Shown here piece after piece: positions 12,901-25,391 of a stretch of 64,000 bases of DNA. Numbering within the stretch: position 1 is the stretch's first letter; each line of letters opens with the position of its first letter. The position numbers and the translations under genes are program-made. The DNA is from Setaria digitata. Lineage: Eukaryota; Nematoda; Chromadorea; Rhabditida; Setariidae. The stretch covers positions 62,001 to 126,000 of the forward strand of contig RCAB01000049.1 of assembly GCA_003640385.1 (NCBI GenBank). Direction: 5' to 3'. Below the pieces are notes generated by a model, which saw nothing but the letters and a program-made list of their open reading frames with translations, was not told the DNA's origin and did not search any database.

Positions 12901-13749
12901 CGCAGAAAATTTTGGAGTTTTTTCTTATTCATGTTGATAAACATGACATTTAATAGAAATAGCGACATAATGCTTCAAAAATGAGGCCTACGTTTGCATC
13001 TGTAAGCTAGCTAGACAAAATTTCATTGTAAATTTCAGGTGCATTATTCTATAAGTAGCGATGACACATCTGAAACGAGGAGTTATTATCATTATGATGC
13101 AACAGAATTCTTTAGTTCGTTAATTCTTTTTATTTAGTTTGCATTAATGGTTTTATTTAAACTAGATTAGCTCCTGATTTTCCATTCAAATTTTTCCAAA
13201 CCCAATTTTAGAACACTTGATGTTTTTAACAAAAATCGCTTCTTTCTTGCAGTCAGTCCATTTGATTTTTCAATGATATTGCCATCACCGCCGGAGACTC
13301 CATCTGGCTCTCTCTCTTTCACGGACGACAGTCAAGTATTATCACAAAAAGTATTGTCTATCTCGTTGATTTAAAAAAATACGTTGCTCGAACAGTTGTT
13401 TTTTTTCACACTTTTTTCAAGTTTCCGAAATTTGAAGATTTTCCATTTTTGTAATAAGAAGGAATACCAATATTATCTACACAAATAATCATCTGCTGAT
13501 ACACTGCGTAGTCTTTGCTTTGCAAATAAGCTGTTATGCGTTATGAATGATCCATGATAATTATTAATTGTTAATGAATAAGAGGATCAAAGTATCAAAT
13601 GGCCTAACATTTGTTAATAGTATTTTCAGGATGATGCCCTTCAAGATATCGATGACGAATCGACGGGTTATTACAGTCTCTTTGCTGGATATTCATTCCG
13701 TCTCGGAGAAATTTTGATTGCAGAGAGTTACCTTCCGGGACTGCTTTGA
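9969..13749 (+). CDS. Headcase (HECA) family protein, short form
   Basis: Eleven exons join in phase: 9969-10044, 10199-10339, 10413-10550, 10909-11056, 11247-11340, 11605-11677, 12080-12213, 12556-12732, 13039-13114, 13253-13350, 13630-13749, giving about 424 residues. Residues about 26-120 match the headcase N-terminal domain: KMKCSNTQCP, MHPECF, ARGWTDAQRRSNLWDKKG and KCRCLCG, with the Cys and His spacing of the family. The rest is Ser-, Pro- and acid-rich and looks disordered. Known: headcase/HECA proteins are translational or cell-cycle regulators in flies and mammals. Odd: human HECA (about 540 residues) has a second Cys-rich domain at its C terminus, and I find none here; the family's CG-x-GH has Leu in place of His. 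An in-frame ATG at 9948 is an alternative start. The join of exons 1 and 2 is the least certain. Confidence 0.85.
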
Positions 13750-16700
13750 ATTTGCTAAAATGAACTTCTCGTGGATTCGAACTCATAAAAAAAGAGAGAA
13801 AAAAAAAAATTGATTCATATCATGATACTCGACCTCCATTGAGCATACTCAATTTCATGTAATTCAAATTTTCTAGATTGGTGTTACATATTGTCTCTCA
13901 TTTGGAAAAAAGAGATGTTGATGAATGAAGTGTATTTTTATGGATGTGCTTGTCTGATCACTTTATTTTCTTAATGGATAGTAAATCAAGCCTTGAAAGT
14001 GATTGTATAGGAGTAGCCTTAATGAATCAATCGACAGTTCGCACTCTCCATGTCAAATTTCAGTTATACTTGTTACTGTTACTGCTACCTGAAATCTTAT
14101 TTATTTGTCCATACTAATGTTTCGATCAACCAGCTGGTTTTATCACTTTCAGTTTTCATCTAGGATTTTTGAGTTTGAGATCTTCCTTCAAAATGTTTCT
14201 TTTTTCAACAACATTACCTCCTTTCCTGTAAATTATTTATATCAAATTGGTATATATACTTTTGCTTCCAAATTATCTCAAGAATTTCTCGTTCTTCCCT
14301 TTTTATTTATGCTGTTTTTCCCCCAAATTTTTGTCTTTGTAAGATCATTAAGATTACAAGGACAACTTGGCACGTCAACCTATACATAAATTTGACCCAC
14401 AAATGTAAACACTATTTTGCTGTATTATTCTTAAAATCATTAAAAAACGATTGCCACAATAATAAATTGATTGGCTTTTTAATCTAATTTTTTGCCAAAC
14501 AGTAGAAGCTTAATTTCTGATGCTTCTGAATTTCTGCTACAGCTTCTGAATTCCTTTTATCAATCATTGTTTATCACACAGAATCGATCTTTGAAAAAGA
14601 TTATGCATAAAAATCACGGCTCTTCTGTGTTGGTGCTAGGAGCACCTATTAGTGTATCCTGCTAAAATATGTTCCTGAAAGTTAGTGGATGGTCGGTTCC
14701 TTTCCTGTAAATGTTGCTAGATACGTAAGCCAGATTTAATTGTTGATAATACTTGTTAAATTAACAGTGCCAATAAGTATACTAGGAAGAAAAGTGAGAA
14801 ATTATACAAAAATTTCGTCAAAATAGTATAATTATTGTTAACAGCATACTATTTTGATGGAATTTCTGTAAAGCAAAATTATTCGTAGCTGTACATTCGT
14901 AATTATTTCTTGCAGAAATGAATGATACTGAATTAGTGATGATTTGCAGGAATAAATTTTCATTATTATTCAAGAAAAAAGTTATCAAGTAAAGCGGCAT
15001 ATCATACCAATGAAGAAGCTAACACTGTAAAAATTTGTAATGAAATGATTGTAACAAGAGCAATCAGTGAAAATAGCTGGTCAATTTAAGATTAAAAGTT
15101 TAAAAAAAAACGGAGTTTTCTAAATTCAGAAAGGTATTGAACGTTTGCTATCGGTTTTGTTGTAATATTTTTTATCTTAATCTTATTTCATTTATACTTT
15201 ACAAATGAATCGGATCAAAAAATTTGGCAACAATTTTGACGACTTTTCTTTCATGAGAAAACAGCGTAGTGCCTGTCACTCTGTTTTTTAACTTTTAGGT
15301 TTGCATCATTTGCAGTAATATTTTATCTGCTATCATTTATAATCCTTGTTTGATTTTATTAGTTATTGAACTTTTATTACACCTGTGTCGGCAAAAGACC
15401 CAAAAAAATATTACGAAAAATTTGAGATTGGCAAATATCTCTTATGATTAAATTATCATTGGTAAATATTTTGTAATTAAGAAAATCAAATCAAAACCTT
15501 TGCAATTAATAAAATGAAGCAACCTTAATGAGTGTGTTTGCTTGTTTCGATTTTATGTATTTAGTCTATATCATTCAGACAGAAGTTTTTAAATGAGAAA
15601 TAAAAAAAGTAGAAACACTGCAAAATCAGAAAAAACTTTTTAGTATGGGATGAACCAAATGATCAGCAGAGTGATGATCTGTAAAGAATCATCTACAACA
15701 AAAAGAGGTTCCATGAAACTCTATAAATGTGGTATTTGTAGACAGCTTAAACAAATATCTACGTGAAGGTCAAGAAGCCTTCGAATGAGACATATGATTA
15801 ACTATTTAACTTCAGAGCATTCCGGAACAGTCGGCTGGAAATATCAGAAGTTAACATTCCTTTTATCACTACTGGATTACCATATGGAGTGCATTCAAAC
15901 CATTTCATCTGAAAAGCTTTCCAATTTTTTGTTTTTTTTTTTCAGAATGTTACTATTTAGAGTTTATATTACATACCTGCATACTGCATGCAAAAATTGC
16001 ATATGAATAAATGATAATTTAAAGTTAGTTTCTGCTAATTATTTTGGAACTATTTCTTCACATTTTAAATTGTTTTTTCAAACTACTTTTCAAAGGTTAA
16101 TCGCCATTTTAATTTTAAAAAACTTCTTTTTCGTTTAAGAATACATTTCTTTCAACTGGTATTATTTTTCTTTGTACTATTTCAATTCTCTGGTAAAATA
16201 GCAAGCAACATTGAGTGGTAGAAACTTCCAGAAAGAATTCTTTAATTATTATATATCGATAAAGTTAGTCCTTTGCACAGATATAATAAATATCTATAAA
16301 TCTTCCTTTGGTTTCATGATTTTTTCCTTAAATTATCTTTTTATAAGATCTGCTTGTACTTTTTCCAACTTTTCATAGTTTCGCACTATTTACTGTTACC
16401 ACTACTATCTATTATTTTATTACTATTATTCATTAGTGTCATTTAATATTATCATTTACTATTCTACTGTCGTCGTTCACTATTATTACTACCATTTGTT
16501 ACCATTTAATTCATTAAACCAATAGCTAGTAAATTAATGAGAAAAATCCCACTTCTAGGTCAGTCTCTTTCTACAAATTTCTTCAGATAATATGAAAAGG
16601 GAATTTCAATAGATTTCATTTCTGAAACTATTTTATTATTATTATTAATTATTATTATTACTAATTATTATTATTATTATTAATTATTATTATTATTATT

Positions 16701-17410
16701 AACTGTTATTATTATTAATCATTATTATTAATTATTATTATTATTTATTATTATTATTAATTATTATTATTATTAATTATTATCACTATTAATTATTATT
16801 ATTATTTCTTAGATCTTTATGCATTTTAGCGACTTCATATATATTTTCTTCATGAGTTTCTTGAAAACTTTTTTGAGTACAGATTCATCGCCTCATCGCG
16901 ATATATCGGGAAATAACAGCATCATCTGAAATGAGTGACTCATATAAGTTTTTTTCAAGTCAACATTTTAATCCGGAAAATGTTGGTGTTTTTTCTTTTT
17001 AAAGCCAGAAATTTAACTACCACTTTCTGAATGTAATATAAATTTCAGTTAGTTCTTTGAAAAGTAATGATGAATAGCATTCATAAATTGCGTTCTATTT
17101 TTTATGTAATATTTAATTCTCACTTTCAGAAGCAAATTAAAATGTTGAAATGAAAATCCAAGAAAAGGAAAAACATTTGGTAAGATTGGCAAAAGAAAAG
17201 AAAAACGATCTACAGTTAATTTCATTTACCCAACATCCGTAGTTTTTTAATTTGCAAAATTTCTAATTCTCATATCTTTCTATTCGTGAGATTACTTCGC
17301 CGATTATCATCGAAATTTGGAATTTTATCAGTAGATAAGATCAGTATTCCGCAGCAATAAAGTCAGATGCAATAAAAAATTTTAGCAAAAAGCAAATTTT
17401 GAAAATGGCG
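13750..17410. other. AT-rich intergenic region
   Basis: No exon with consistent splice sites was found. It holds ACT/ATT/ACC-rich degenerate sequence near 16390-16510 and a clear ATT microsatellite, listed separately. An AATAAA at about 14460 could serve the headcase gene but is far from its stop. Confidence 0.4.
16631..16808. repeat. ATT trinucleotide microsatellite with AATT interruptions
   Basis: About 180 bp of (ATT)n broken at intervals by AATT, with a few CTA and ATC variants. The blocks (4-6 ATT units, then TAATT) recur, giving a higher-order pattern. The degenerate ACTATT/ACCATT stretch just upstream (about 16390-16510) looks like an older relative. Confidence 0.9.
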
Positions 17411-18033
17411 CTAATTGATGATCAGTTGTTTGAATCGATTCCGATACAGTGCAATTGTGTTGTATCTTGGATATGGATAAATGATCACAATGAAAAATAT
17501 TATCAGTAATGCCGAGTAAATTTTTATTGAAGTTAAGACAAGAGGAACGAGTATGATCGTCGAGATCATGGTTGAATATATAAATGGATTTGAATAATTC
17601 TTATGCAATAGAAACAATTAAGTAAGCTTGTTTATTATGAATGCAAGCAAGCAAACACAAATTTTACATGGTTACTAGTTCCAGCTCAAGTTATCAAAAG
17701 TGAGTTTTGAAATTCAGTATAAACAGAAATGATCAATCAGCGGGGAAATGAAAAACGATTCGAAATCTGATTTGTGTAACTTACCCTTCGAATAATACCA
17801 GCAGTTTTAATAATTGGTTGTAGGAAAAGGGAAGGTTGTCCCATTGATTTCGGAAATCGTTTATCAGTTCTTATCATGATACAGTCCTGCTCACGATTCC
17901 ATTTTCGGGCCATTCGAGCGGAATGTATGGCCGGTGTTAGAATTTGTTCAGCCGCAGCAGCAGTAGATGAATGTAGATGACAGATGCTAAAGAAGGGTAC
18001 TGAATGAATCGAATTTCGAGAGAACTCTTCCAT
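17411..18033 (-). CDS. Small uncharacterised protein with a C-terminal membrane tail
   Basis: Two exons join in phase 0: 18033-17785 (donor CGAAGG|GTAAGT) and 17599-17411 (acceptor TTTCTATTGCATAAG), giving about 145 residues. Residues 1-83 are polar, with a small Ala run (STAAAAEQ) and a basic, Trp-containing segment (ARKWNREQDC). Residues about 92-130 are hydrophobic, with two likely membrane segments (MISTIILVPLVL and YSALLIIFFIVIIY), then a short basic tail ending QLIIN. No signal peptide. A good acceptor (TTAATTTCAG) ends about 74 bases before the ATG, and the frame stays open between them, so an upstream exon or a spliced leader is possible. I do not recognise the family. It lies downstream of the F-box gene on the same strand. 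Confidence 0.5.
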
Positions 18034-18107
18034 TGTCGCTGGAGATGAAAATCCACTTCGTGTGATAAGCTGATGACTATCAATTTCGATTGCTATTAAC
18101 TGAAATT

Positions 18108-18119
18108 AATTGTAATTTA
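18108..18119 (-). promoter_or_regulatory. Candidate trans-splice acceptor before the small membrane gene
   Basis: Read on the minus strand, AATTAATTTCAG ends just before the open frame of the small gene and about 260 bases after the F-box gene's stop codon. No upstream exon joins it in phase, so it may receive a spliced leader. Confidence 0.35.
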
Positions 18120-18369
18120 CTAAGGCACAAGAGTTTATTATCATTAAGCATTTTTCCAATTCAAATAACAAAGCATGGAAACCTATGATGTTCATTTTTC
18201 TGATCCCTTTTTGCTGTTAAAATTCGAAGGGATGATGCTGAAGATAGAGCGGAAAAGTGATGAAAAAATTCGCACAAGAGAAAGAAACGACTATATGCCT
18301 GCAGATTAAAAATACTTACTGATCAGTAAATCAGGTGATAATATAGAAGAAACTTTGAATATTTCATTT

Positions 18370-20896
18370 TTATTGAAAGAAAAAATTATTATCATAATCA
18401 AAAATGACCTTTTTGTGGTTAGTATGACGTAAATGATACTGTCGTCGTTTGACCCAGTTCATGATATATTCACCATCCGGATCCTGTCCATCGATACAGA
18501 TGTGCCGAAGCTGAGCAGCTTTCTCGAATGCTGCAGTTGTTAATTGTTTGCATTGCCGGAAAACTATTTCCGTCGAACGATGATGAGCTTTCGTACTATT
18601 CTCGTTATTGTTGAAATAACGCTAAAAGCAAGTTTGTTAAATTTGGTATTTATTTCACAAGAATAGCATCTGTCAGGTAGGAGGGTGAATTTATTTCATC
18701 AATTACTTTCAAGGATAAGATAGTAAACCGGAAATTGGATAAATTTCTGAATAGTTCGAGTAGCATAATATTGTGATAACAATTGATAACAATTGAACAT
18801 TTCCAACTTTCCACATCTTTTCCCCTTCAAAAGGATAGTAGCCAACCTCGACATAACTACAAATGCCTTCAGCGGTGATATTTTGGCATTTCTCAAGTTT
18901 AATTTTGCGCATGGTACTTGGCAAACAAAGGAGGACTGAATCACTGAGGGCAAGTTGCTGCTCGACGGTTGGTACCGAAATGTGAAAGTCGATGGATTGA
19001 ATCATTAAAACATACAATGTTTTGCGGTTAATGGTTTGAAAAAGATCATCTTGAAATAGTGATGGTCTAACACCGGCCAAGTTCTGAAATAATTCGACGG
19101 TAGCATCTTAAAGGCTCATCCAAATTAATTTCTTTTAGAAAATTTCTTCCGGTCAGTTTGAACATTTGAGTGGGAATCGGTGCTATTTTCGTCGCACAGT
19201 GTTAGGCTGTAGATTATTTAATTTATATATATATTTTTTGACAAATAGAAGTCATCGGAAGTCAGGTGATCTGGATTAGTACGATAGCTCACAAATCGGA
19301 TGATTCAGCTTTTTTGGATCAACTTACAAGGATGTGAGTTATGAGGTTAATACCGCATCCTTTATCCTGAAGCTGGCAAGGAGTGTTGTCCGACAAAGGG
19401 CATGTTATTCAGAGGGGGAAGGGGATGCTGAAAAACCGGAAAATTCTAGATAATCCTGATGAAGCAAATCACATAAGAGTTTCATTTTTGTTATATCCAG
19501 AAATTAAGAATAAAAGCAGGGAAATTGGAAAAATATTTCATGGCTTAAATTAGATCTGTATAAAAAAGACTTTTTAAATTTCAGTTCAAAAAAAGTTTCC
19601 TCACAATACTTTATTTCTATAGCCTAAAAGATTATAACATTTTCGGAAATTCTGATAAAAAAATTAACTTACTATAAAAGACAGAACGATAAGGTATTTC
19701 GAGCAAAGATTCATTAAACGCATTAATGCGTCATGTTGCAAATCAGCTACGTAACAATCACATAAACGAAGTGTTTTAGGTTCTAAGGACGAACAACACG
19801 ATAATAAATCACAGAAGTAACGTAACGTACGTGAACATAGAAAAAGATTAGAAAACTGCAAGCCTAAAACACGGAATCGTCGGAAGCAGTACCTGCAAAA
19901 TTGAAAAAACTAGTCAGGAAGAGAGAAATGATCTTTCGAAGTTTTTTAATTAAAAATAAATTGTTTGAAGTGAATAATAAATATGCCTTTTGGGTTTGAA
20001 TTGTTCTTTTAGACACTCGTCTCTAAAATAGATGAAAAGACAATTCTTGTTCCTAACTCTTACATTAAATAGCAAAGGACTAACTGTATTTTGAGAAGTT
20101 TCATATTATATAACAGAACATTTTGGCCTTTTGCAGTTAAGTTTTGTTTCTAGGCTGATTCTCAAACACTAAACATCAGTCGTTTAGTCTCTTCTATGGT
20201 ACAGGTTTTTTTTTCAGTTGTGATCCTCAAGAAAATTAATTTCCATTTACTGACCTGAGGTTATGATAACATCCACGTAAAACATCTGCACGTGACACTT
20301 CAATTGAATTTTTCTTATTTGAATGACTTTTCTTAAATGTTGCCAATACAAACGCATCATTACTTGTATTATATGTTATTGTCAAACACGTCACCAGACG
20401 TTGACGGTAACGTTTTGCCAATAGAACGCCACATGTTGTTATCAGCTACAATACTCACCTCAAGATTATTGATAGAACTGGAGAAAAAAAATTTCGAAAT
20501 TTGCAATTAGCCAAATTCATAGAGGGGACTAAAAACTTTAAGATAAAATTAAATTTTCCGCTAAATGCGATAATGCTAAATTTAGACGAGAGTAGGATTT
20601 TTTTTAAAAAGTGTTTGATATTCTCACTTGAGAGAACTAGTTACCTGGTCGAATCGAGTACACTGCAATCGTAAATTTGCAAAATCAGATTCATCACAGT
20701 ACTGAAAAATTTTTACCAGCAATTCGTTCGGCATCTTTTCAATGAAACTAAGCTTCTTACTTGTTACTTTGGGACAATTTTTGGTCCAAGAAATTAACTC
20801 AAGCATAATTTTTAAAGGCAATTCACAGGTGCCACGAATTAATTTAGCTGAATGATAATCTGTGAAGCCTGGATAACGTTGGCATCTTTCAAGCAT
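18370..20896 (-). CDS. F-box protein with LRR-like C-terminal region
   Basis: Five exons join in phase: 20896-20645, 20445-20255, 19892-19673, 19083-18847 (or to 18808) and 18621-18370, giving 383 or 396 residues. Residues about 50-84 fit the F-box: MPNELLVKIFQYCDESDF, then LRLQCTRF. Later parts have leucine-rich-repeat-like pieces: LEPKTLRLCDCYV, MRKIKLEKCQNITAEGICSY and VFRQCKQLTTAAFEKAAQLR. Known: F-box proteins bind SKP1 and choose targets for SCF ubiquitin ligases; nematodes carry many lineage-specific ones. The target cannot be inferred. The ATG directly follows TTTATTTTGCAG, so the message may be trans-spliced at the start codon. Uncertain points: the exon 4 donor (GAG|GTTGGC or AAA|GTTGGA) and the weak exon 2 acceptor (GAGTATTGTAG). 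Confidence 0.75.
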
Positions 20897-21345
20897 CTGC
20901 AAAATAAATCTTTCTTCAAATCCTTCTTCTGCTTCTTTTCATGTTTCTATGAAAATTCATCCCTAATTATGTGATTTGCCATAACACACTGCAAGAATCA
21001 TAATCACAATAAAAACTGAAATTGAAATCTAGGTGCACGTACAAATCTAGAATCATTTATTTGTACTGCTATCACAAATGATTGAATGATAATTACAGAA
21101 TGCCATCTTATTATCAAAATAATCCTCAATATAAGGAATGAAAACATTTTTTTTCATTTCTTTTAGAAATGATATCAAAGCTCTCATTTGTTGCCCAATT
21201 CTCGTCGAAAAAGGAAATGGAAAGTTATTTCCTAACAAATAACCATTGTTATAGTATTGCATTGCTCATCGCACTCATATTTCTTTGATTTCGCAATTTT
21301 TCCGATTGTTGGTTGTTGTTGTTGACAAATGACTCAGATAAATTA

Positions 21346-21408
21346 ATGGATGCCAATAAACAAAATGATAACTGTCAGTGTCGAGATCAGGAAGAGACAA
21401 GACTGAAG
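21346..21408 (+). CDS. Possible first coding exon of an unidentified plus-strand gene
   Basis: An ATG opens 21 codons of polar, charged sequence (MDANKQNDNCQCRDQEETRL) ending CTGAAG|GTACTT, a fair donor. It starts 450 bp from the F-box gene's start and points the other way, so the two could share a divergent promoter. I could not find the next exon. It may be chance. Confidence 0.18.
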
Positions 21409-22225
21409 GTACTTTTCTAACAAAAAATAAGAAGAAATTTACTTCACTTCGAATGCTTAAAATAGGTAATCTTTGAAAAAAAGGTAATCTTTTTTTTTTT
21501 TTTTTTCAAAAAAGGCAAAAATTTACGGAAATTCAAATTAACTTTTCAAACTTTAAATTTAAATTAAGTTTGTGTTTTCTCATTTACTAAATTCCTAGAA
21601 AATAAAACTATGTTTAACAATTAGGAATTAAAATTTTTGTCACTTAATTTCTTTTTCATTACTCAGAAAGTGAGAAATTTGGCACAAAAGGGAGATATTT
21701 TTTTTGGAGTTTCGAACAAAATATGATAATAACAGAAATGGAAGCTGTTGACGAAGAAAAAGACATAAAAGGGACCCGAGAGACAGTGAAAAGGATAGGC
21801 CAAAAAGGATTTATGTCTGCCTGTGCAACATTTCACAGCGTTGAAATTTGAAATTCAAAATCGAAGTCCTTGAATGAAGGGTCAAAAAGAATCGAAGTAA
21901 AATTAGCCTTGATTTAGTTATCAGTGTGAGAAATATTGATGCTCTTAATCAATACATTTCAATGACTGTTAAACTGATAGTAGTCCGACTCGTAATCGGA
22001 TAGTACCTCAAGCACTTTCCGGAATGCAAAGCTGAACATCAATATTTTTCAAATTCAGCATTTACATCGGTTTCCTCATTTGCGGTTTGCTTACACTATA
22101 CGTCCGAAATTGAATATTCATTTAAAGGAAAATGAAAATTGAAGAAATTAAACACACTTTTTCGACATTTCACATCCATATATTTTACGTATTGCAAAAT
22201 TAAATTTTAAATGTGAGAAAAAATC

Positions 22226-22226
22226 A

Positions 22227-22257
<31 letters not shown>

Positions 22258-22260
22258 CAA
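22226..22260. repeat. Poly(A) run joined to a (CA)n microsatellite
   Basis: Eighteen A bases run directly into about nine CA repeats, a simple-sequence compound typical of slippage. Confidence 0.9.
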
Positions 22261-22357
22261 AAACAAAGATTTGCCATAAGACATTCAATTTATTCTAGGC
22301 GGTAACATTAAAGAAACTCCATAAACAGGGCATAGAAAACAAAACAAAGTATTACCG

Positions 22358-22556
22358 CTAGTACTACCATTACTACCACAAGTCCAATATACTACCAGTA
22401 TATTTCTAATTTACTATCGTTAATGATGGCATATGGTAGTACACGCCATCATTAATTCTAGTATGCTACCATTACTACTACAAGTACCAATACACTTCTA
22501 ATTTACTATCATTGCTACCAAACTACCATATGCCATTATTAATTCTAATATACTTC
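22358..22556. repeat. Two-copy degenerate tandem repeat with internal inverted repeat
   Basis: Two units of about 92-102 bp follow each other. Both carry, in order, CTACCATTACTAC, ACAAGT, TTCTAATTTACTATC, CATATG and ATTAATTCTA. The first unit also holds an 11-bp perfect inverted repeat, TTAATGATGGC (22420-22430) and GCCATCATTAA (22445-22455), around a 14-base spacer. No coding potential. Confidence 0.7.
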
Positions 22557-25391
22557 TCCACTATACAACTACCATAATTGCACTATCATAATCAAAAATG
22601 TACTATCAGCGCGTGCTATCACTAATATCAATAAGATGAAAATCAGTACTATTAATAGTACAATAACCATATAAGCCTGGAGATGGAAAGAGACAAAATT
22701 TGCCTTTTTTTCATCTTCTTGCCCTTCTTTCTCATCTTTTTTCACTTCCTTTTTGGCTTTGAAATATTTTTTCTAGCAAATAAATGAACAAAACATTTCA
22801 TCCCACTTTTTTTTCAAAAAATAATCATATAATGGGACAAAACTAAAAATGCTCCTTTCTGTTTATCGACAAAAAGTAGCACATCGTTGGTATAGATCCT
22901 TTCCTATCTTCCATTGATGAACGCTCATTTTCCACCTCATTAAAATTCTTAAAAGTAGTGTGAAAACAGAAAATTTTATAACAGTGTGAAAAAAAGGAAA
23001 AGAAAAAATGCAAAAATATCAGTATTCAATTTTTTCGTAAAATTCCAAAACCTTTATTAAACGTAATGACGACATCAAAAATAATCAGCAAAAGATATCG
23101 TCATTCTCAAAGAAGCAATAAGAATTTCCAACTCAATTTTGGAATAAAAATTCAGATTTTATGTTCACAGATGTTCCTAAATTAAATTTAATTTTAACCT
23201 TCAACTTTTCAAAAGGCATTTATTTTCACCTGTTTTCGAACTGGAAATAAATATCATTTTGGTATGTAGAAAAATGAAGCTGAAATAAAAAGATTGAATA
23301 GGAAAAATGTTCCCTTTGAGGATTATTCGAGTTAATAACTTTGTTTTTACAAAAAACTTATAAGCGGAAATCTTTCTGATCGCAATTAATAATGTTATAG
23401 TTAATTCCAGTCCCGAAATTTAAAAGCCAAAATGATTTTATCTGTCCGGCCATTTATCATGTCCTCATGAAGGACTTGCTGGTAATGGATCATTCCTAGC
23501 CAGTAAAGAATACAGTTTAGGTGAAATTTTGCTTACTAAGTTTATGTCTGCTCTTCGTCAAACTTTTTTCCAGGCCCATTAATTCAGCAATTTTATTTGC
23601 TTTTATACTAATTTGTTGTTTGCGATTTCTCAAGCAAAAAAAAAAAAAATTGAATAGCCGAGATTACAGCTCGTTGTGTCTGTTGCTTCTGAAAAAAAGA
23701 TTGAAACGGCCACACTTTTAAATAGAATTACTGGATAGCAAAAAGGAATGAAGAAGAAAAATGTATCCAGCATCCATGAATGATTCCTAATTAACACCGC
23801 TCGAACAACTTTAGTCTCGATAAATCAGGAATGATAATTTCAAATGATTGGAGGAATTTAATAACTGAAGTGGTAGATGAACTAATCACTGATGACAGTG
23901 TTTCGATGTCAGTTCAATTTATCAAAAAATATATAAAATATGAAAAAGTATAATGCCAACTGGTGATGCGCGAAACCAATAATCAGCTCATTGTGAATCC
24001 AGAGGAATGCCAGGAAGTAAAGCAATTAAATTGGTAAATTGCGGGAATTCTCTTACCGTCAAACTTTTGATTTTGTGAAATTTCGATGTGTCGTGCAGAA
24101 ATTGAAATTGAACCATTTTTTTGCCGATTTTCTCATTCTTTTTTTTAAAGTTCTCTTGCTTCATTAAATGAAATTTAAGCAAAATGAATAAATATCCCCT
24201 AAACTCCTTCTTTTTTTGTGATAAGAATATAAATCTTTAGGTTTTAATTACGAGTTTTTAAGTGATTAAGTTGTAATTTATGCGAATCAATTCCTCTTAC
24301 CTTCAGAAAAGAATTCATTCCGCAAGAAAAAAAAAGGCATATTTTTTTAAACTACGCTGCAAACGAAAAATATTTTAAATAATTTGATATTACAAAAATT
24401 TAAAAAACTTTCATTAGAATCAAAAAAAAAACATTTTTCACCAAAATTCTTTTAAATTGAATTTTATAATAACATACATATGACAACCGAATGATTTTTT
24501 GAGAAAGAATTTTCCCGGATTAATTAAAATTTTATGAAATTAGGAAGATATGAATTAACCATCCACTATGTTTTTAATTTCATTTCCGAATTTGATTAGA
24601 GCAAAAAATAAACAGCACAAAAGAACAGAGAAAACAAATGAGAGGAATGTAAGGACTTCACACTGCAAAAAAAAAAGTTGCATCGATTAAATTCTTATCG
24701 AACTGTGAAAATGCATTTAATAAATTCTCAATTTAATTTTAATGAAAAGCACAAAAAAGAGAACCGAAGGCTTATCATAGAGGGGAATGATAGCTGCATC
24801 GAATGTGTCAGGAGGGGATAGCCTTAATGACACGCTTGAATTGTTGAGATAAGCTTAATTAAACTATGACAAGCTCATTTCAAACAATGTAAGATGAATG
24901 GAAATGAAAAAAAGGAAGCTATTAGAGGCATTGTCAAGTGGACTAAAGATCACAGCGACTATTTGTGATTTCAGTCAAAAACAAAGCGATTAGCAATTAA
25001 TGAACTTATTCTAAATAATTACACCACTTCTACCAAATTCAAATTCAAGTAATTTATTGACGGAAGTGATAAATGATAATGCGAAATATTTTAATGCTTC
25101 TAACAAGTTGATTGATTCACATGGTGGCTTTAAATCAAAATTATCTTCATCACTTTCAAAAGTATGGAAACAAAAGAACAAGCGGTCCTATCAGGAATTT
25201 TGAGTGATTGCATCAGTTCTTTTATATTTAACCTTTTCCTTTCAATTAAAAATAGTAAATATAAAACTTACGTATATCAAGAAATATTGTGCAATATTGG
25301 GAGGTTGCTAATTGCAAACCAAAAAAATGATTTTGAGAAAAAAAAAATCATTTTTCAATAATTCTTAAAGAAAATCATAGCCGAAATTTCA

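Noticed and set aside
20448..20474. 19-base exon (TTCTCCAG to CTTGAG|GTGAGT) in the F-box gene
   Set aside because: The splice signals look good, but the following intron would be only 13 bases; the phase-consistent acceptor at 20446 explains the gene better.
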